Shown here: positions 53,740 through 62,293 of the stretch, piece by piece
How the letters are laid out: every line of letters begins with the position of its first letter
How positions within the stretch are numbered: position 1 is the stretch's first letter
Assembly: GCF_014836535.1 (NCBI RefSeq)
Contig: NZ_JACSQP010000006.1
Coordinates: 1-64,000, forward strand
Direction of reading: 5' to 3'
Length of the DNA stretch: 64,000 bases
From: Microbacterium pullorum
GTDB lineage: Bacteria > Actinomycetota > Actinomycetes > Actinomycetales > Microbacteriaceae
Translations under genes and position numbers: made by a program
Notes under the pieces: generated by a model
Database searches by the model: none
Seen by the model: the letters and a program-made list of their open reading frames with translations, nothing else
What the model was told of the DNA's origin: nothing

Positions 53740-53945
53740 GACTGCCCGCTCCCGGCCACCGCGTGGTGGTGCGCTACCTGCTGCCGACCGGCCAGGCCAC
53801 CGATGCGCTGGGCGAGCTGCTGAGCGCGGACGAGACGACCGTCGTCGTCGACGGCAAGCGCGGCATCGAGCGCATCGAGGTGGCCGACATCGTGGCCGCG
53901 AAGGAAGTGCCGCCCCCACCTGCCCCGCGGCCGCGGGCGCGGTAG
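53733..53945 (+). CDS. Small SH3-like domain protein (Rv0428c N-terminal type)
   Basis: A 70-residue protein starting MVRLPAPGHRVVVRYLLP and containing the beta-rich repeat ELLSADETTVVVDGKRGIERIEVADIVAAKEVPPPP. It resembles the SH3-like domain that precedes the GNAT domain of Rv0428c-type acetyltransferases, here without an acetyltransferase. Its ATG lies inside the end of the SDR gene (7-bp overlap), so it is co-translated with it. The function is unknown; an adaptor or a cut-down form of the larger protein is possible. Confidence 0.75.
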   Translation: MVRLPAPGHRVVVRYLLPTGQATDALGELLSADETTVVVDGKRGIERIEVADIVAAKEVPPPPAPRPRAR

Positions 53946-54136
53946 CCCGGTCGTCGCCGTCTGCCGGCCGCGTCCGCGCGCACAATGTCGCCAATCCGCT
54001 GGGTCCAGGGTCCGGAGGTGGCTGTATGGCGGTCGATCGACCCGGATCAGCGACGTTGTGCTGTGCGGCGGGGAACAGCTGCCGCCGGGCGCGGATGCGG
54101 CGTAGCGTGAGGTCGGCTGGGTATCCGGGAGGAATC

Positions 54137-54643
54137 ATGCGCGCGCTGGTGGTCTACGAATCCCTGTGGGGCAACACCGAGGCGGTTGCGCGGGCGATCG
54201 GCCACCGCCTCTCCGCGACGATGGCGGTCGAGTTGGTCGTCGCCGAAGCCGCCCCGCCCGGCCTCGACGGGGTGGACCTCCTGCTGGTCGGCGGCCCCAC
54301 CCACGCGTTCTCGATGACCCGCGCCACGAGCCGGCAGGAAGCGGTCGACCGGCACGGCGCACCGCGGGCGCCGGCACGCGGGATCCGGGAGTGGCTCGCC
54401 GACCTCGATCGGCCGTCGACCCCGACCCGGGCGGCGACGTTCGACACCCGCACCGACAAACCGCGCCTGCCGGGTTCGGCGGCGCGGGCGGCGGCGAAGC
54501 GGTTGAGCCGGCTGGGGTTCGACCTGATCGGCGACCCGATGTCGTTCCGCGTGAGCGGGTACGACGGGCCGCTGCTCGACGGCGAGCTCGACCGCGCCGC
54601 CGCGTGGGCGACCGGGCTCGCCGCCGAACTGCCGCCGCACTGA
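54137..54643 (+). CDS. Flavodoxin-like protein
   Basis: A 168-residue flavodoxin-fold protein. The FMN-phosphate loop ESLWGNTEAVA follows the first strand (MRALVVY), and the second FMN loop region is GGPTHAFSMTR. The C-terminal part has KRLSRLGFDLIGDPMSFRV. It may shuttle electrons or act as an NAD(P)H:quinone reductase; the partner is unknown. GGAGG stands before the ATG at 54137. The CoA-disulfide reductase on the other strand converges with it. Confidence 0.9.
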   Translation: MRALVVYESLWGNTEAVARAIGHRLSATMAVELVVAEAAPPGLDGVDLLLVGGPTHAFSMTRATSRQEAVDRHGAPRAPARGIREWLADLDRPSTPTRAATFDTRTDKPRLPGSAARAAAKRLSRLGFDLIGDPMSFRVSGYDGPLLDGELDRAAAWATGLAAELPPH

Positions 54644-54677
54644 CTCGTGGCGCAGCGCAGCGCGTCGGCGACCGGCG

Positions 54678-56375
54678 TCAGGCCGGGATCGGCGCGCCGA
54701 CCCGCTCGCTCGCGTGCGCGCCGGCCTTCCAGGTGAGGTAGCCGCCGTCGAGGTTGCGCACCCGGCGCCCGCGCTGCGTGAGGATGCGCGCGGCGGTGTG
54801 GCCGCGCTGGCCGACCTGGCAGTGCACGATGAGCTCTCCGGGCGGGAGCGCATCGATGCCGTCGCGGAGGGCGTCCAACGGCACGTTGACACTGCCCGCA
54901 ATGCCGCCAGCGGCGTACTCCTGGGGTGAGCGCACGTCGATCAGGGTGGCCCCGGCATCCATCGCCCGCGGCAGCTCGTGCCACTGGATGGTGTCGGCCA
55001 CCCCGCTCGCGAGGTTGTCGGCGATGTAGCCGACCATGTTGAGCGGGTCCTTGGCCGAGGCGTACTGCGGCGCGTAGGCGAGTTCCAGCTGCGCCAGCTC
55101 CACGGCCGGGAGCCGCGCGTGCATCGCGGTCGCGATGACGTCGATGCGCTTGTCGACGCCGTGGCCGCCGACGATCTGGGCCCCGAGGATGAGGCCCGTG
55201 CCGGGGTCGACCATGACCTTCATCGCCATGCGCTCGGCGCCCGGGAAGTAGCCGGCGTGGTCGGTGGGGTGCGTGTGGATCACGCGATGCGCGCGTCCGG
55301 CGGCCGCGAGGCGCTGCTCGCTCCATCCGACCAGCGCGATCGTGAGGTCGAACAGCCCGACGATCGCGGTGCCGAGAGCGGGGGATGCCGCGGCCGGCGG
55401 GGCGTCGAGGTGGCCGGTCTCCCAGGCGATGACGTCGGCGGCGGCGCGGCCGTGGCGGTTCGCCAGCCCCGCCATCGTGACGAGCGTGGGCTCGGCCGAG
55501 ACGGCATCCGTCTTCTCCGCCGCATCGCCGACGGCGAAGATGCGCGGGTCGTCGGTGCGCTGGTGCTCGTCGACCGCGATGCCTCCGGACGGGCCGAGGC
55601 GCAGGCCGGCGGAGGCCGCCAGGTGCGACGCCGGGTCGATGCCGCGGGCGTCGATCACGAGCTGCGCATCGATGTCGGATCCGTCCGACAGCGTGACGCC
55701 CGTCGGGGTGAGGCCTTCGACGGTGGTGGCGATGCGGAGGTCCACACCGTGACGGGCGAGTTCGTCGGCGACGGGGGAGGCCATCTCGGGATCGAGCGGG
55801 CTGAGCGCATGCGTGCCCCGCTGCACGAGGGTGACGGCCAGGCCGCGGCGCACCAGGTTCTCAGTGGCTTCCAGGCCGATGAACCCGGCGCCCATGACCA
55901 CGGCGCGCGCGGTGGTCATGGCGGGGAGCGATGCCAGCACCTCGGTGACGCGGTCGACGTCCTCGACCGACCGCAGTGTGACGACCGGCGGGGCGTCGTC
56001 ACCGACCGGCGTCGTCTGCCGGGGTGTGCCGCCCATGGCGAGGATGAGGTGGTCGTAGGTCTCGGTCATCGTTTCGCCGGTGCGCGTGTCGCGGGCGGTG
56101 ACGGTGCGGGCATCGCGGTCGATCGCCGTCACGTCGTGCTCGGTGCGCACATCGAGGGCGAACCGCGATCGCAGCGACTCGGGGGTCTGCAAGAGCAGCG
56201 CGGAGCGCTCCTCGATCACGCCGCCCACGTGGTACGGCAGACCGCAGTTGGCGAAGCTGACGTACCGACCGCGCTCGAACACGATGATCTCGGCCGTCTC
56301 GTCGAGGCGGCGCAGACGCGTCGCCGCCGACATGCCGCCGGCGACGCCGCCGATGATGATGATCCGCGTGGCCAT
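54678..56375 (-). CDS. CoA-disulfide reductase with rhodanese domain
   Basis: A 565-residue flavoprotein-sulfurtransferase fusion (CoADR-RHD). The FAD part opens IIIIGGVAGGMSAATRLRR, has the redox Cys in FANCGLPYHVGG (about 44), VVMGAGFIGLEATENLV for NADH and DPRIFAVGDAAE. A dimerisation domain follows, then a C-terminal rhodanese domain (about 470-565) with active Cys in VHCQVGQRGHTA. Such enzymes reduce CoA- or protein persulfides and disulfides. ATG 56375 (MATRIIIIGG) is preferred; longer starts at 56426/56435 lack ribosome sites. It stands behind a 26-codon ORF and a CsoR/CstR-type palindrome. Confidence 0.93.
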   Translation of the reverse strand: MATRIIIIGGVAGGMSAATRLRRLDETAEIIVFERGRYVSFANCGLPYHVGGVIEERSALLLQTPESLRSRFALDVRTEHDVTAIDRDARTVTARDTRTGETMTETYDHLILAMGGTPRQTTPVGDDAPPVVTLRSVEDVDRVTEVLASLPAMTTARAVVMGAGFIGLEATENLVRRGLAVTLVQRGTHALSPLDPEMASPVADELARHGVDLRIATTVEGLTPTGVTLSDGSDIDAQLVIDARGIDPASHLAASAGLRLGPSGGIAVDEHQRTDDPRIFAVGDAAEKTDAVSAEPTLVTMAGLANRHGRAAADVIAWETGHLDAPPAAASPALGTAIVGLFDLTIALVGWSEQRLAAAGRAHRVIHTHPTDHAGYFPGAERMAMKVMVDPGTGLILGAQIVGGHGVDKRIDVIATAMHARLPAVELAQLELAYAPQYASAKDPLNMVGYIADNLASGVADTIQWHELPRAMDAGATLIDVRSPQEYAAGGIAGSVNVPLDALRDGIDALPPGELIVHCQVGQRGHTAARILTQRGRRVRNLDGGYLTWKAGAHASERVGAPIPA

Positions 56376-56376
56376 G

Positions 56377-56457
56377 TCAGCAGTCCCCGAACCGGTGCGC
56401 GGGCGCTCCCGGTCGTCGTGCGACATCGTGACCATTGCGACTGAGCTGTCGGTGCAT
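56377..56457 (-). CDS. 26-codon upstream ORF (possible leader peptide)
   Basis: A short frame of 26 codons ending Phe-Gly-Asp-Cys-stop, with one base between its TGA and the CoADR ATG. AAGGACGGAG (complement of 56465-56474) sits seven bases before its ATG, the best ribosome site in the region, while the CoADR ATG has none. It begins MHRQLSRNGHDVARRPGAPA. It is in a different frame from the CoADR gene. It probably couples translation of CoADR; the terminal Cys codon invites a cysteine- or sulfur-sensing role. Unproven. Confidence 0.5.
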   Translation of the reverse strand: MHRQLSRNGHDVARRPGAPAHRFGDC

Positions 56458-56486
56458 TGCGGATCTCCGTCCTTCGTGGGGAAATA

Positions 56487-56502
56487 ATACCCCCAGGGGT
56501 AT
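56487..56502. promoter_or_regulatory. CsoR/CstR-type operator
   Basis: ATACCCCCAGGGGTAT is a dyad with 7-bp arms (ATACCCC/GGGGTAT), the pattern bound by CsoR-family repressors, including the persulfide sensor CstR. It overlaps a possible minus-strand -10 (TATTAT, complement of 56484-56489). It lies about 110 bp before the CoADR start, a gene type typical of CstR regulons. The cognate repressor is not in the window. Confidence 0.72.
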
Positions 56503-56628
56503 CGTCATCCAGTGGGCTCGGCAATGCAAATCGAGCGCTCGGCTCCGTGGTCTCGTCGTGATGTCGAGATCGCCGTGCGTCGTTCGACGTCGGGGTGTGG
56601 GTGCGTCTCGCGCCCGGTGGGAGGGGAC

Positions 56629-56847
56629 ATGGCGCAGGAGCGAATGCCGACGATCGAAGACGTCGCCGCAGCGGCGGGGGTGTCGAGATCGACCGTGTCA
56701 CGCGTGATCAATGACCACGGGAGGGTGAGTGTGCGGGCGCGCGCGGCGGTGCACCGTGCGATCGCGGACCTCGCGTATTCGCCGAACGCGGCGGCTCAGG
56801 CGCTTGCGCGGGGCGGCCGGAGCCGGGGCGGCGGAGGCGTGGGGTGA
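56629..56847 (+). pseudogene. Truncated LacI-family regulator (DNA-binding domain only)
   Basis: A 72-residue frame starting [20 protein letters not shown] with a full LacI helix-turn-helix ([23 protein letters not shown]) and hinge start ([17 protein letters not shown]). It then runs into a Gly/Arg-rich tail and stops. The sugar-binding domain (about 270 residues) is missing and is not found elsewhere in the window. GGAGGGG precedes the ATG, so the remnant could still be made. The cut lies 116 bp before the DUF222/HNH gene, so insertion or recombination there may have removed the rest. Confidence 0.7.
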
Positions 56848-56963
56848 GGTTCTCCTGCGCATCGTCGCCTCCCCAGGTGGGTTCTTTACGAGTTGTCCAC
56901 AATGTGGGTTGATCTGGGTTTTCCGGGCTTCGGATGTCGGAGGGGGTCGGCAGACTAGGGGGT

Positions 56964-58313
56964 ATGAACAGTTCCTCGACCCGCTCTGTGGATGCCGTGT
57001 TGTCGGTGTCCGGGGTGGTCGCTGAGCTGGTGGAGACCGAGCGGGGCATCGCGGCGTTGCAGGCCCGGCAGTTGGTGCTGCTGGGGCGGGCGGGGGCGAT
57101 CGCGGCGGAGCAGACCGCGGGTATCCCGCTCGCGTTGCAGCGGGAACGGGAGTTCCCGTTGCGGTCGATCGCGGCGGAACTGGGGGCGGCGATCCGCCGG
57201 TCGGACCGGGGCATGCAGAATCGCATCCACCAGGCCACCACACTCCTGGACCGGTTCCCCGCTGCGGTCGCGGCGCTCGCGGCGGGGCGGATCGACGTCG
57301 GGCATCTGCGGGTGATCGAAGAAGCCGGCACGCCCCTGGTGGACCCGGACGTGCGGGGACTGTTCGAACAGGCCGCGCTGCAGGTCGCGGAGCGGGAGAC
57401 GGCGGGGCGGGCGAAACCGATCATCCTGATGCTCGCCCACCGCCTCGACCCGGCCCCCGCCACCGAACGCCACGTCACCGCGGCCACCACCCGACGCGTC
57501 TGGGTGCGGGATGTGGAAGACGGGATGGCGGAACTGGTGGCGTTGCTGCCCGCACACCTCGCCCACGGCATCCGCGACCGCCTCACCCGGTACGCCCGGC
57601 AACTCCACGACGAAGCCGCGGCGGACGCGGCGGGTGGGGACGGTGCGGGTGCGGACGGTGCGGTGGCGGTCGTTCCGGTGGATTCCCGGACGATGGATCA
57701 ACGCCGCGCGGACGTGTTCGCCGACCTACTCCTCACCGGGCACGCGACCGCGGCTGACTCCGACGCCACGGTCTGCGAGACCGACGCGATCATCGCGCAC
57801 ATCCAGGTCACCGTCCCCGCCGCCACCCTCACCGGCGGTGACGCCCCCGCCACGTTCCACGGTCACGGACCCCTCGACCCGGCCGCGGCCCGCCATTACG
57901 CGTCCGTCGCGACCAGTTGGGACCGGCTGTTCCACGACCCTGCCACCGGCACCCTCCTCGGCACCGACACCTACCGGCCCACCGCGGAGCAGCGCCGGTT
58001 CCTCCGCGGCCGTGACGAGCACTGCCGGTTCCCCGGCTGCCGGGCCGCCGCGTACATCTGCGACATCGACCACACCATCGACCATGCCCACGGCGGGCCC
58101 ACCCACCTCTGCAACCTCGCCCATCTCTGCAAACGGCACCACACCCTCAAACACCACACCGCCTGGACCGTCACCCAACACCCCGACGGCACCCTGGAAT
58201 GGACCAGCCCCACCGGGCAGCACTACCTCGACATCCCCCACCGCACCCTCGAATTCACCGCCACCGCCACCGCGACCGCCGGCGCCGACAGCGGCGCGCC
58301 ACCACCCTTCTAA
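56964..58313 (+). CDS. DUF222/HNH endonuclease-domain protein (13E12 family)
   Basis: A 449-residue protein with DUF222 helices (about 10-330) and the HNH motif (HCRFPGCRAAAYICDIDHTIDHAHGG...LCKRHHTLKHH). It is a paralogue of the protein at 29762-31174 (same domain order, TSPTG near the end). The ATG at 56964 follows TAGGGGGT; the frame reaches back to 56934. It stands between a LacI remnant and a 17-bp tandem repeat, which suggests a recently arrived or mobile segment. Function unknown. Confidence 0.92.
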   Translation: MNSSSTRSVDAVLSVSGVVAELVETERGIAALQARQLVLLGRAGAIAAEQTAGIPLALQREREFPLRSIAAELGAAIRRSDRGMQNRIHQATTLLDRFPAAVAALAAGRIDVGHLRVIEEAGTPLVDPDVRGLFEQAALQVAERETAGRAKPIILMLAHRLDPAPATERHVTAATTRRVWVRDVEDGMAELVALLPAHLAHGIRDRLTRYARQLHDEAAADAAGGDGAGADGAVAVVPVDSRTMDQRRADVFADLLLTGHATAADSDATVCETDAIIAHIQVTVPAATLTGGDAPATFHGHGPLDPAAARHYASVATSWDRLFHDPATGTLLGTDTYRPTAEQRRFLRGRDEHCRFPGCRAAAYICDIDHTIDHAHGGPTHLCNLAHLCKRHHTLKHHTAWTVTQHPDGTLEWTSPTGQHYLDIPHRTLEFTATATATAGADSGAPPPF

Positions 58314-58336
58314 CCCCACCCGCCGATCGGGCCCGG

Positions 58337-58404
58337 GTCACGCGGGCCGCCCCGTCACGCGGGCCGCCCCGTCACGCGGGCCGCCCCGTCACGCGGGCCG
58401 AGCC
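58337..58404. repeat. 17-bp tandem repeat, four copies
   Basis: GTCACGCGGGCCGCCCC occurs at 58337, 58354 and 58371 without change and at 58388 with a changed end. It fills the gap between the HNH gene and kdpE, whose stop codons converge. Such short arrays mark slippage or recombination and may affect transcription end. Confidence 0.85.
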
Positions 58405-58408
58405 CTGC

Positions 58409-59101
58409 TCACGCCGAATCCAGGTCGAGGCGGTACCCCATGCCCGCCTCTGTGAGGAGGTAGCGGGGCGAGGCCGGGTCGGGCTCGAGCTTCTTGCGCA
58501 GCTGCGACATGTAGAGGCGGAGGTATCCGGTGTCGGCGACGTGCGTCGATCCCCAGATGCTGGTGAGCAGCGTCTGACGCGTCACGAGTCGCCCGGGGTT
58601 GCGGATGAGCAGCTCCAGCACCTGCCACTCGGTCGGGGTGAGGCGGATGTGATCGACACCCGCCTCGCGGGTGCGGGTGACCGCGCGCGATGCCAGGTCC
58701 ACCGTGACGTCACCGAGCGTCACGACGGGGTCGGGGGAGTGCTGCGGAGCGCGGCGCGTGAGCGCACGGATGCGGGCGAGCAGCTCCTCCACCGAGAACG
58801 GCTTCGTCACGTAGTCGTCGGCACCGGCATCCAGCGCCTCGACCTTGTCCGCCGCCCCCGAACGTCCCGACACGACGAGCACCGGCGCATCCGACCAGCC
58901 GCGGATCGCCTGGATCACGGCGATGCCGTCGAAGCCCGGCATCCCGAGGTCGATGAGGTAGAGATCGGGGTGATGATCGATCGCGGCGGCGATCGCCTTC
59001 GACCCGTCGGTCGCCGTGAAGATCTCATACCCCTTGGCGGTCAGGGTGATCCGCAGTGCGCGCAGGATCTGCGGATCGTCGTCGGCGATGAGGATCTTCA
59101 C
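58409..59101 (-). CDS. kdpE: KdpE response regulator
   Basis: A 230-residue OmpR-type regulator that switches on the Kdp potassium pump. The receiver domain has the acidic pair IADDD, phospho-acceptor Asp51 (LYLIDLGMPG), VVSGR and Lys in DDYVTKPFS. The DNA-binding winged helix ends with LTPTEWQVLELLIRNPGRLV...YLRLYMSQLRKKLE, and the tail reads YLLTEAGMGYRL as in KdpE. Its ATG overlaps the kdpD stop by four bases (59098-59101). Confidence 0.96.
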   Translation of the reverse strand: MKILIADDDPQILRALRITLTAKGYEIFTATDGSKAIAAAIDHHPDLYLIDLGMPGFDGIAVIQAIRGWSDAPVLVVSGRSGAADKVEALDAGADDYVTKPFSVEELLARIRALTRRAPQHSPDPVVTLGDVTVDLASRAVTRTREAGVDHIRLTPTEWQVLELLIRNPGRLVTRQTLLTSIWGSTHVADTGYLRLYMSQLRKKLEPDPASPRYLLTEAGMGYRLDLDSA

Positions 59102-61656
59102 GGGTGCGCGCTGCTTTCGGACAGATCGAGGTCCGCGGTCGGCGAGGTGGCCCCCACTGTCGCCGCAGGGACACCGACCGGTACCACCGCGGGCAGGGAG
59201 ATCACCATCGTCAGCCCGCCACCGGGGGTGTCCTCGGGGGTGAGGCTGCCGCCCATCCCTTCGACGAACCCCTTCGACAGCGCGAGGCCGAGACCGAGCC
59301 CCGTGGTGTTGTCGGTGTCGCCGAGACGCTGGAAGGGCACGAACACATCATCGCGCCGTTCGACCGGGATGCCCGGACCGTGGTCGACGATCCGGATCTC
59401 CACCGTGCGCGCGAAGGTGCTCGTGGCGATGCGCACCCGGGTGCCCGCCGGTGCGTGGCGCAGCGCGTTGGCGAGCAGGTTCACCACGACGCGCTGCAGC
59501 AGCACGGCATCGGCCTGCACCGGCGGCACCGTGTCATCGAGGTCGAGTTCGACCTGCTGCGGGTCGGCACCGAGCTCGTCGATGGCGGGGAGGATCGTGT
59601 CGGCGGGGTCGACGGCGCTCGTCGAGATCGCCAGCACCCCGGCCTGGAGCCGGCTGACATCCAACAGGTCGGTCACGAGTGCGGCGAGCGTGCCGAGGCT
59701 CTCATCCGCGGTGGCGAGCAGCTCGTCGCGGTCCTCCTCGGTGAGGGCGTTGCGCGCGGCGCGCAGCCCACTGACCGACGCGGTGGCCGCGGCCAGGGGC
59801 CGGCGCAGGTCATGGCTCAGCGCCGCCAGCAGCGCCGTGCGCACGCGGTCCGAGGCGGCCAGCGGCTCGACCTCGCTCGCCGCCACCTCCAGTGCGTCGT
59901 GCTCGATCGCCGCCGCGAGCTGCGCCACGATCACCCCGAGCAGGCGCTGTTCGGATGCCTCGAGGTCGTGGCCGTGCAGTTCGAGCCGCCCGCGGTCGCC
60001 CACCGTCACGGTCACGTGGTGCTCGTTCGCGAGCGGTTCGCCGCTGCGCGCGGCCACCTGGTCATCGACGATCAGCCGCACCCCGGCGAGGCCGAACGCC
60101 TCGCGGGTGCGCTCGACGAGCGCCTGCAGCGCACCCTGCCCGCGCAGCACGCTGCCTGCGATGGTCTGCAGCAGCTCCGACTCCGCCGCCGCGCGGCGGG
60201 CGGCGCGGGTCTGCCGGGCGGCGCGGTCGACGACGTAGCTCACCAGCACGGCGTTGGCGAGGTACAGCCCCAGAGCCACCAGGTGCAGCGGGTCGCTGAC
60301 GCTGATCGTGAACTGCGGCGCGATGAAGAAGAAATCCAGCGTGAGCCCCGACAGCACGGCGGCGAACATCGCGGGCCACAGCCCGCCGACGAGGGCGACG
60401 ACCACGACGAGCAGCTGGTACGCGAGCACGTCGCTCGTGATCGACTCCTCGCTGCGGATCGACACCAGCAGCCAGGTCAGCAGCGGTCCGCTCACCAGCG
60501 CCAACGCCAGTCCGGCGATGCGTCGGTGCATCGTCAGCGCCCCGCTCATGCGGGGCAGGGCGAACTGCCCGCCCGCGTCGTCATGGTTGACGATGTGCAC
60601 GTCGATGTTGCCCGCTTCGCGGATGACGGTCGCCCCGATGCCGGGGCCCGTCACGAGGGCCAGCAGCCGGCTGCGACGGCTCACGCCGATCACGAGCTGG
60701 GTCGCGTTGACCGACTTCGCGAAGTCGACGAGCGCCACCGGCACGTCGTCGCCGACCACCTGGTGGAAGGTGCCGCCGAGCGCCTCGACGAGCGCCCGCT
60801 GCTGCGCGAGTGCGGCGGGGTTCGCCCCGCGCAGGCCGTCCTGGCTCGTCACGTGCACGGCGAGCAGCTCGCCGCCGGCGGAGCGGGCGGCGATGCGCGC
60901 CCCGCGGCGCAGCAGCGTCTCGCCCTCGGGCCCGCCGGTGAGGGTCACGACCACCCGCTCGCGGGCCTCCCACGTGCTGTCGATGCCCTGTTCGGCGCGG
61001 TAGTGCCGCAGCGCCTGGTCGACTTCGTCCGCCAGCCACAGCAGCGCGAGTTCGCGCAGCGCGGTGAGGTTTCCCAGGCGGAAGTAGTTCGACAGCGCGG
61101 CGTCGATGCGCTCGGCGGGGTAGACGAGCCCGCCCGCGAGCCGGTCGCGCAGCGCCTGCGGGGCGAGGTCGATGACCTCCACCTGGTCGGCCTTGCGCAG
61201 GATCGCGTCGGGGATGCTCTCGCGCTGCGGAGCGCCGGTGATCTGCTCCACGACGTCGTTGAGCGACTCGATGTGCTGGATGTTGACGGTGGAGATGACG
61301 TCGATGCCGGCATCCAGCAGCTCGTCCACGTCCTGCCACCGCTTGTCGTTGCGGGACCCGGGCGCGTTGGTGTGGGCGAGTTCGTCGACGAGGGCGACCA
61401 GCGGGCGCCGCGCGATGACGGCATCCACGTCCATCTCGGTCAGTTCCACGCCGCGGTGCGCCACGGTGCGGCGGGGGAGGATCTCGAGCCCCTGGGTCAT
61501 CGCCGACGTGGCGGCGCGGCCGTGGGTCTCCACGACCGCGACGACCACGTCCTTGCCTTCGCCGACCAGACGGGTGCCCTCTTCGAGCATCGTGTACGTC
61601 TTGCCGACGCCGGGAGCGGCGCCCAGCAGTACCCGCAACCGCCCCCGTGCGCCCAT
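59098..61656 (-). CDS. kdpD: KdpD sensor histidine kinase
   Basis: An 852-residue osmo/potassium sensor. The N-terminal KdpD domain has RLRVLLGAAPGVGKTYTML and LVDELAHTNAPGSRN, followed by a universal-stress-type domain (about 225-365). Four membrane segments (about 385-480), a GAF-like domain (about 500-610), HisKA (LLAALSHDLRRPLAAATASVSGL) and an ATP-binding domain (IRIVDHGPGIP, GLGLGLALSKG) complete it. Its length is slightly below the usual 890. It is three bases downstream of kdpC. Confidence 0.96.
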   Translation of the reverse strand: MGARGRLRVLLGAAPGVGKTYTMLEEGTRLVGEGKDVVVAVVETHGRAATSAMTQGLEILPRRTVAHRGVELTEMDVDAVIARRPLVALVDELAHTNAPGSRNDKRWQDVDELLDAGIDVISTVNIQHIESLNDVVEQITGAPQRESIPDAILRKADQVEVIDLAPQALRDRLAGGLVYPAERIDAALSNYFRLGNLTALRELALLWLADEVDQALRHYRAEQGIDSTWEARERVVVTLTGGPEGETLLRRGARIAARSAGGELLAVHVTSQDGLRGANPAALAQQRALVEALGGTFHQVVGDDVPVALVDFAKSVNATQLVIGVSRRSRLLALVTGPGIGATVIREAGNIDVHIVNHDDAGGQFALPRMSGALTMHRRIAGLALALVSGPLLTWLLVSIRSEESITSDVLAYQLLVVVVALVGGLWPAMFAAVLSGLTLDFFFIAPQFTISVSDPLHLVALGLYLANAVLVSYVVDRAARQTRAARRAAAESELLQTIAGSVLRGQGALQALVERTREAFGLAGVRLIVDDQVAARSGEPLANEHHVTVTVGDRGRLELHGHDLEASEQRLLGVIVAQLAAAIEHDALEVAASEVEPLAASDRVRTALLAALSHDLRRPLAAATASVSGLRAARNALTEEDRDELLATADESLGTLAALVTDLLDVSRLQAGVLAISTSAVDPADTILPAIDELGADPQQVELDLDDTVPPVQADAVLLQRVVVNLLANALRHAPAGTRVRIATSTFARTVEIRIVDHGPGIPVERRDDVFVPFQRLGDTDNTTGLGLGLALSKGFVEGMGGSLTPEDTPGGGLTMVISLPAVVPVGVPAATVGATSPTADLDLSESSAHP

Positions 61657-61659
61657 GCG

Positions 61660-62274
61660 TCAGCCCTCCAGCTCGTCCAGTGCCAGATTAAGCTCCAGGA
61701 CGTTCACGGACGGCTCGCCGAGGAACCCGAGAGTGCGCCCGCTCGTGTGCGCCGCCACGAGATCGCGCACCTCGTCGGGGTCGAGACCGCGCTCGAGGGC
61801 CACGCGCTCGACCTGGATGCCGGCGTAGTCGGCACTGATGTGGGGGTCCAGCCCCGAGCCCGACGCGGTGACCGCATCGGCCGGCACATCGGCCTCGGCG
61901 ACGCCGTTGAACTCGGCGACCAGCCCCGTGCGCTCGGCGATCGCGGCGACGAGATCCTCGTTCTCGGGGCCGAGGTTCGAGCCGCTCGACGCGCCGCCGT
62001 CGTACCCGTCGCCGGCGGCGGACGGCCGCGGCTGGAAGTACTCCGGCAGCGGCGCGCCGTCGGCGTCGGCGAACGACTGGCCGATCAGCGCCGAGCCGGC
62101 GGGCTCGCCGTCGGCGTCACGCGCGATCGACCCGTTCGCCTGGGCGGGGAGGATCAGCTGCCCGACGCCCGTGATGACGAGCGTGTAGCCGACGCCCAGC
62201 AGCAGGGTGAAGACGGCCATGGCGCGCACCGCGACCCAGAGGGTGCGGCCGGTGGAGCGGGTGGATGTGTTCAT
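61660..62274 (-). CDS. kdpC: KdpC, potassium-transporting ATPase C chain
   Basis: A 204-residue chain that stabilises the KdpAB complex and helps ATP binding. One membrane segment (about 14-34, VRAMAVFTLLLGVGYTLVITGVGQLI) is followed by the conserved GSALIGQSFADADG, PEYFQPRPS, SSGSNLGPENEDLV and the C-terminal region ASGSGLDPHISADYAGIQVERVA. GAGGAG stands before the ATG. Kdp genes run B-C-D-E on the minus strand. Confidence 0.95.
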   Translation of the reverse strand: MNTSTRSTGRTLWVAVRAMAVFTLLLGVGYTLVITGVGQLILPAQANGSIARDADGEPAGSALIGQSFADADGAPLPEYFQPRPSAAGDGYDGGASSGSNLGPENEDLVAAIAERTGLVAEFNGVAEADVPADAVTASGSGLDPHISADYAGIQVERVALERGLDPDEVRDLVAAHTSGRTLGFLGEPSVNVLELNLALDELEG

Positions 62275-62293
62275 TTCTGTGACTCCTCAGGGC

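Noticed and set aside
58337..58404. CRISPR or attachment-site array
   Set aside because: Units are contiguous with no spacers and no integrase gene lies nearby.
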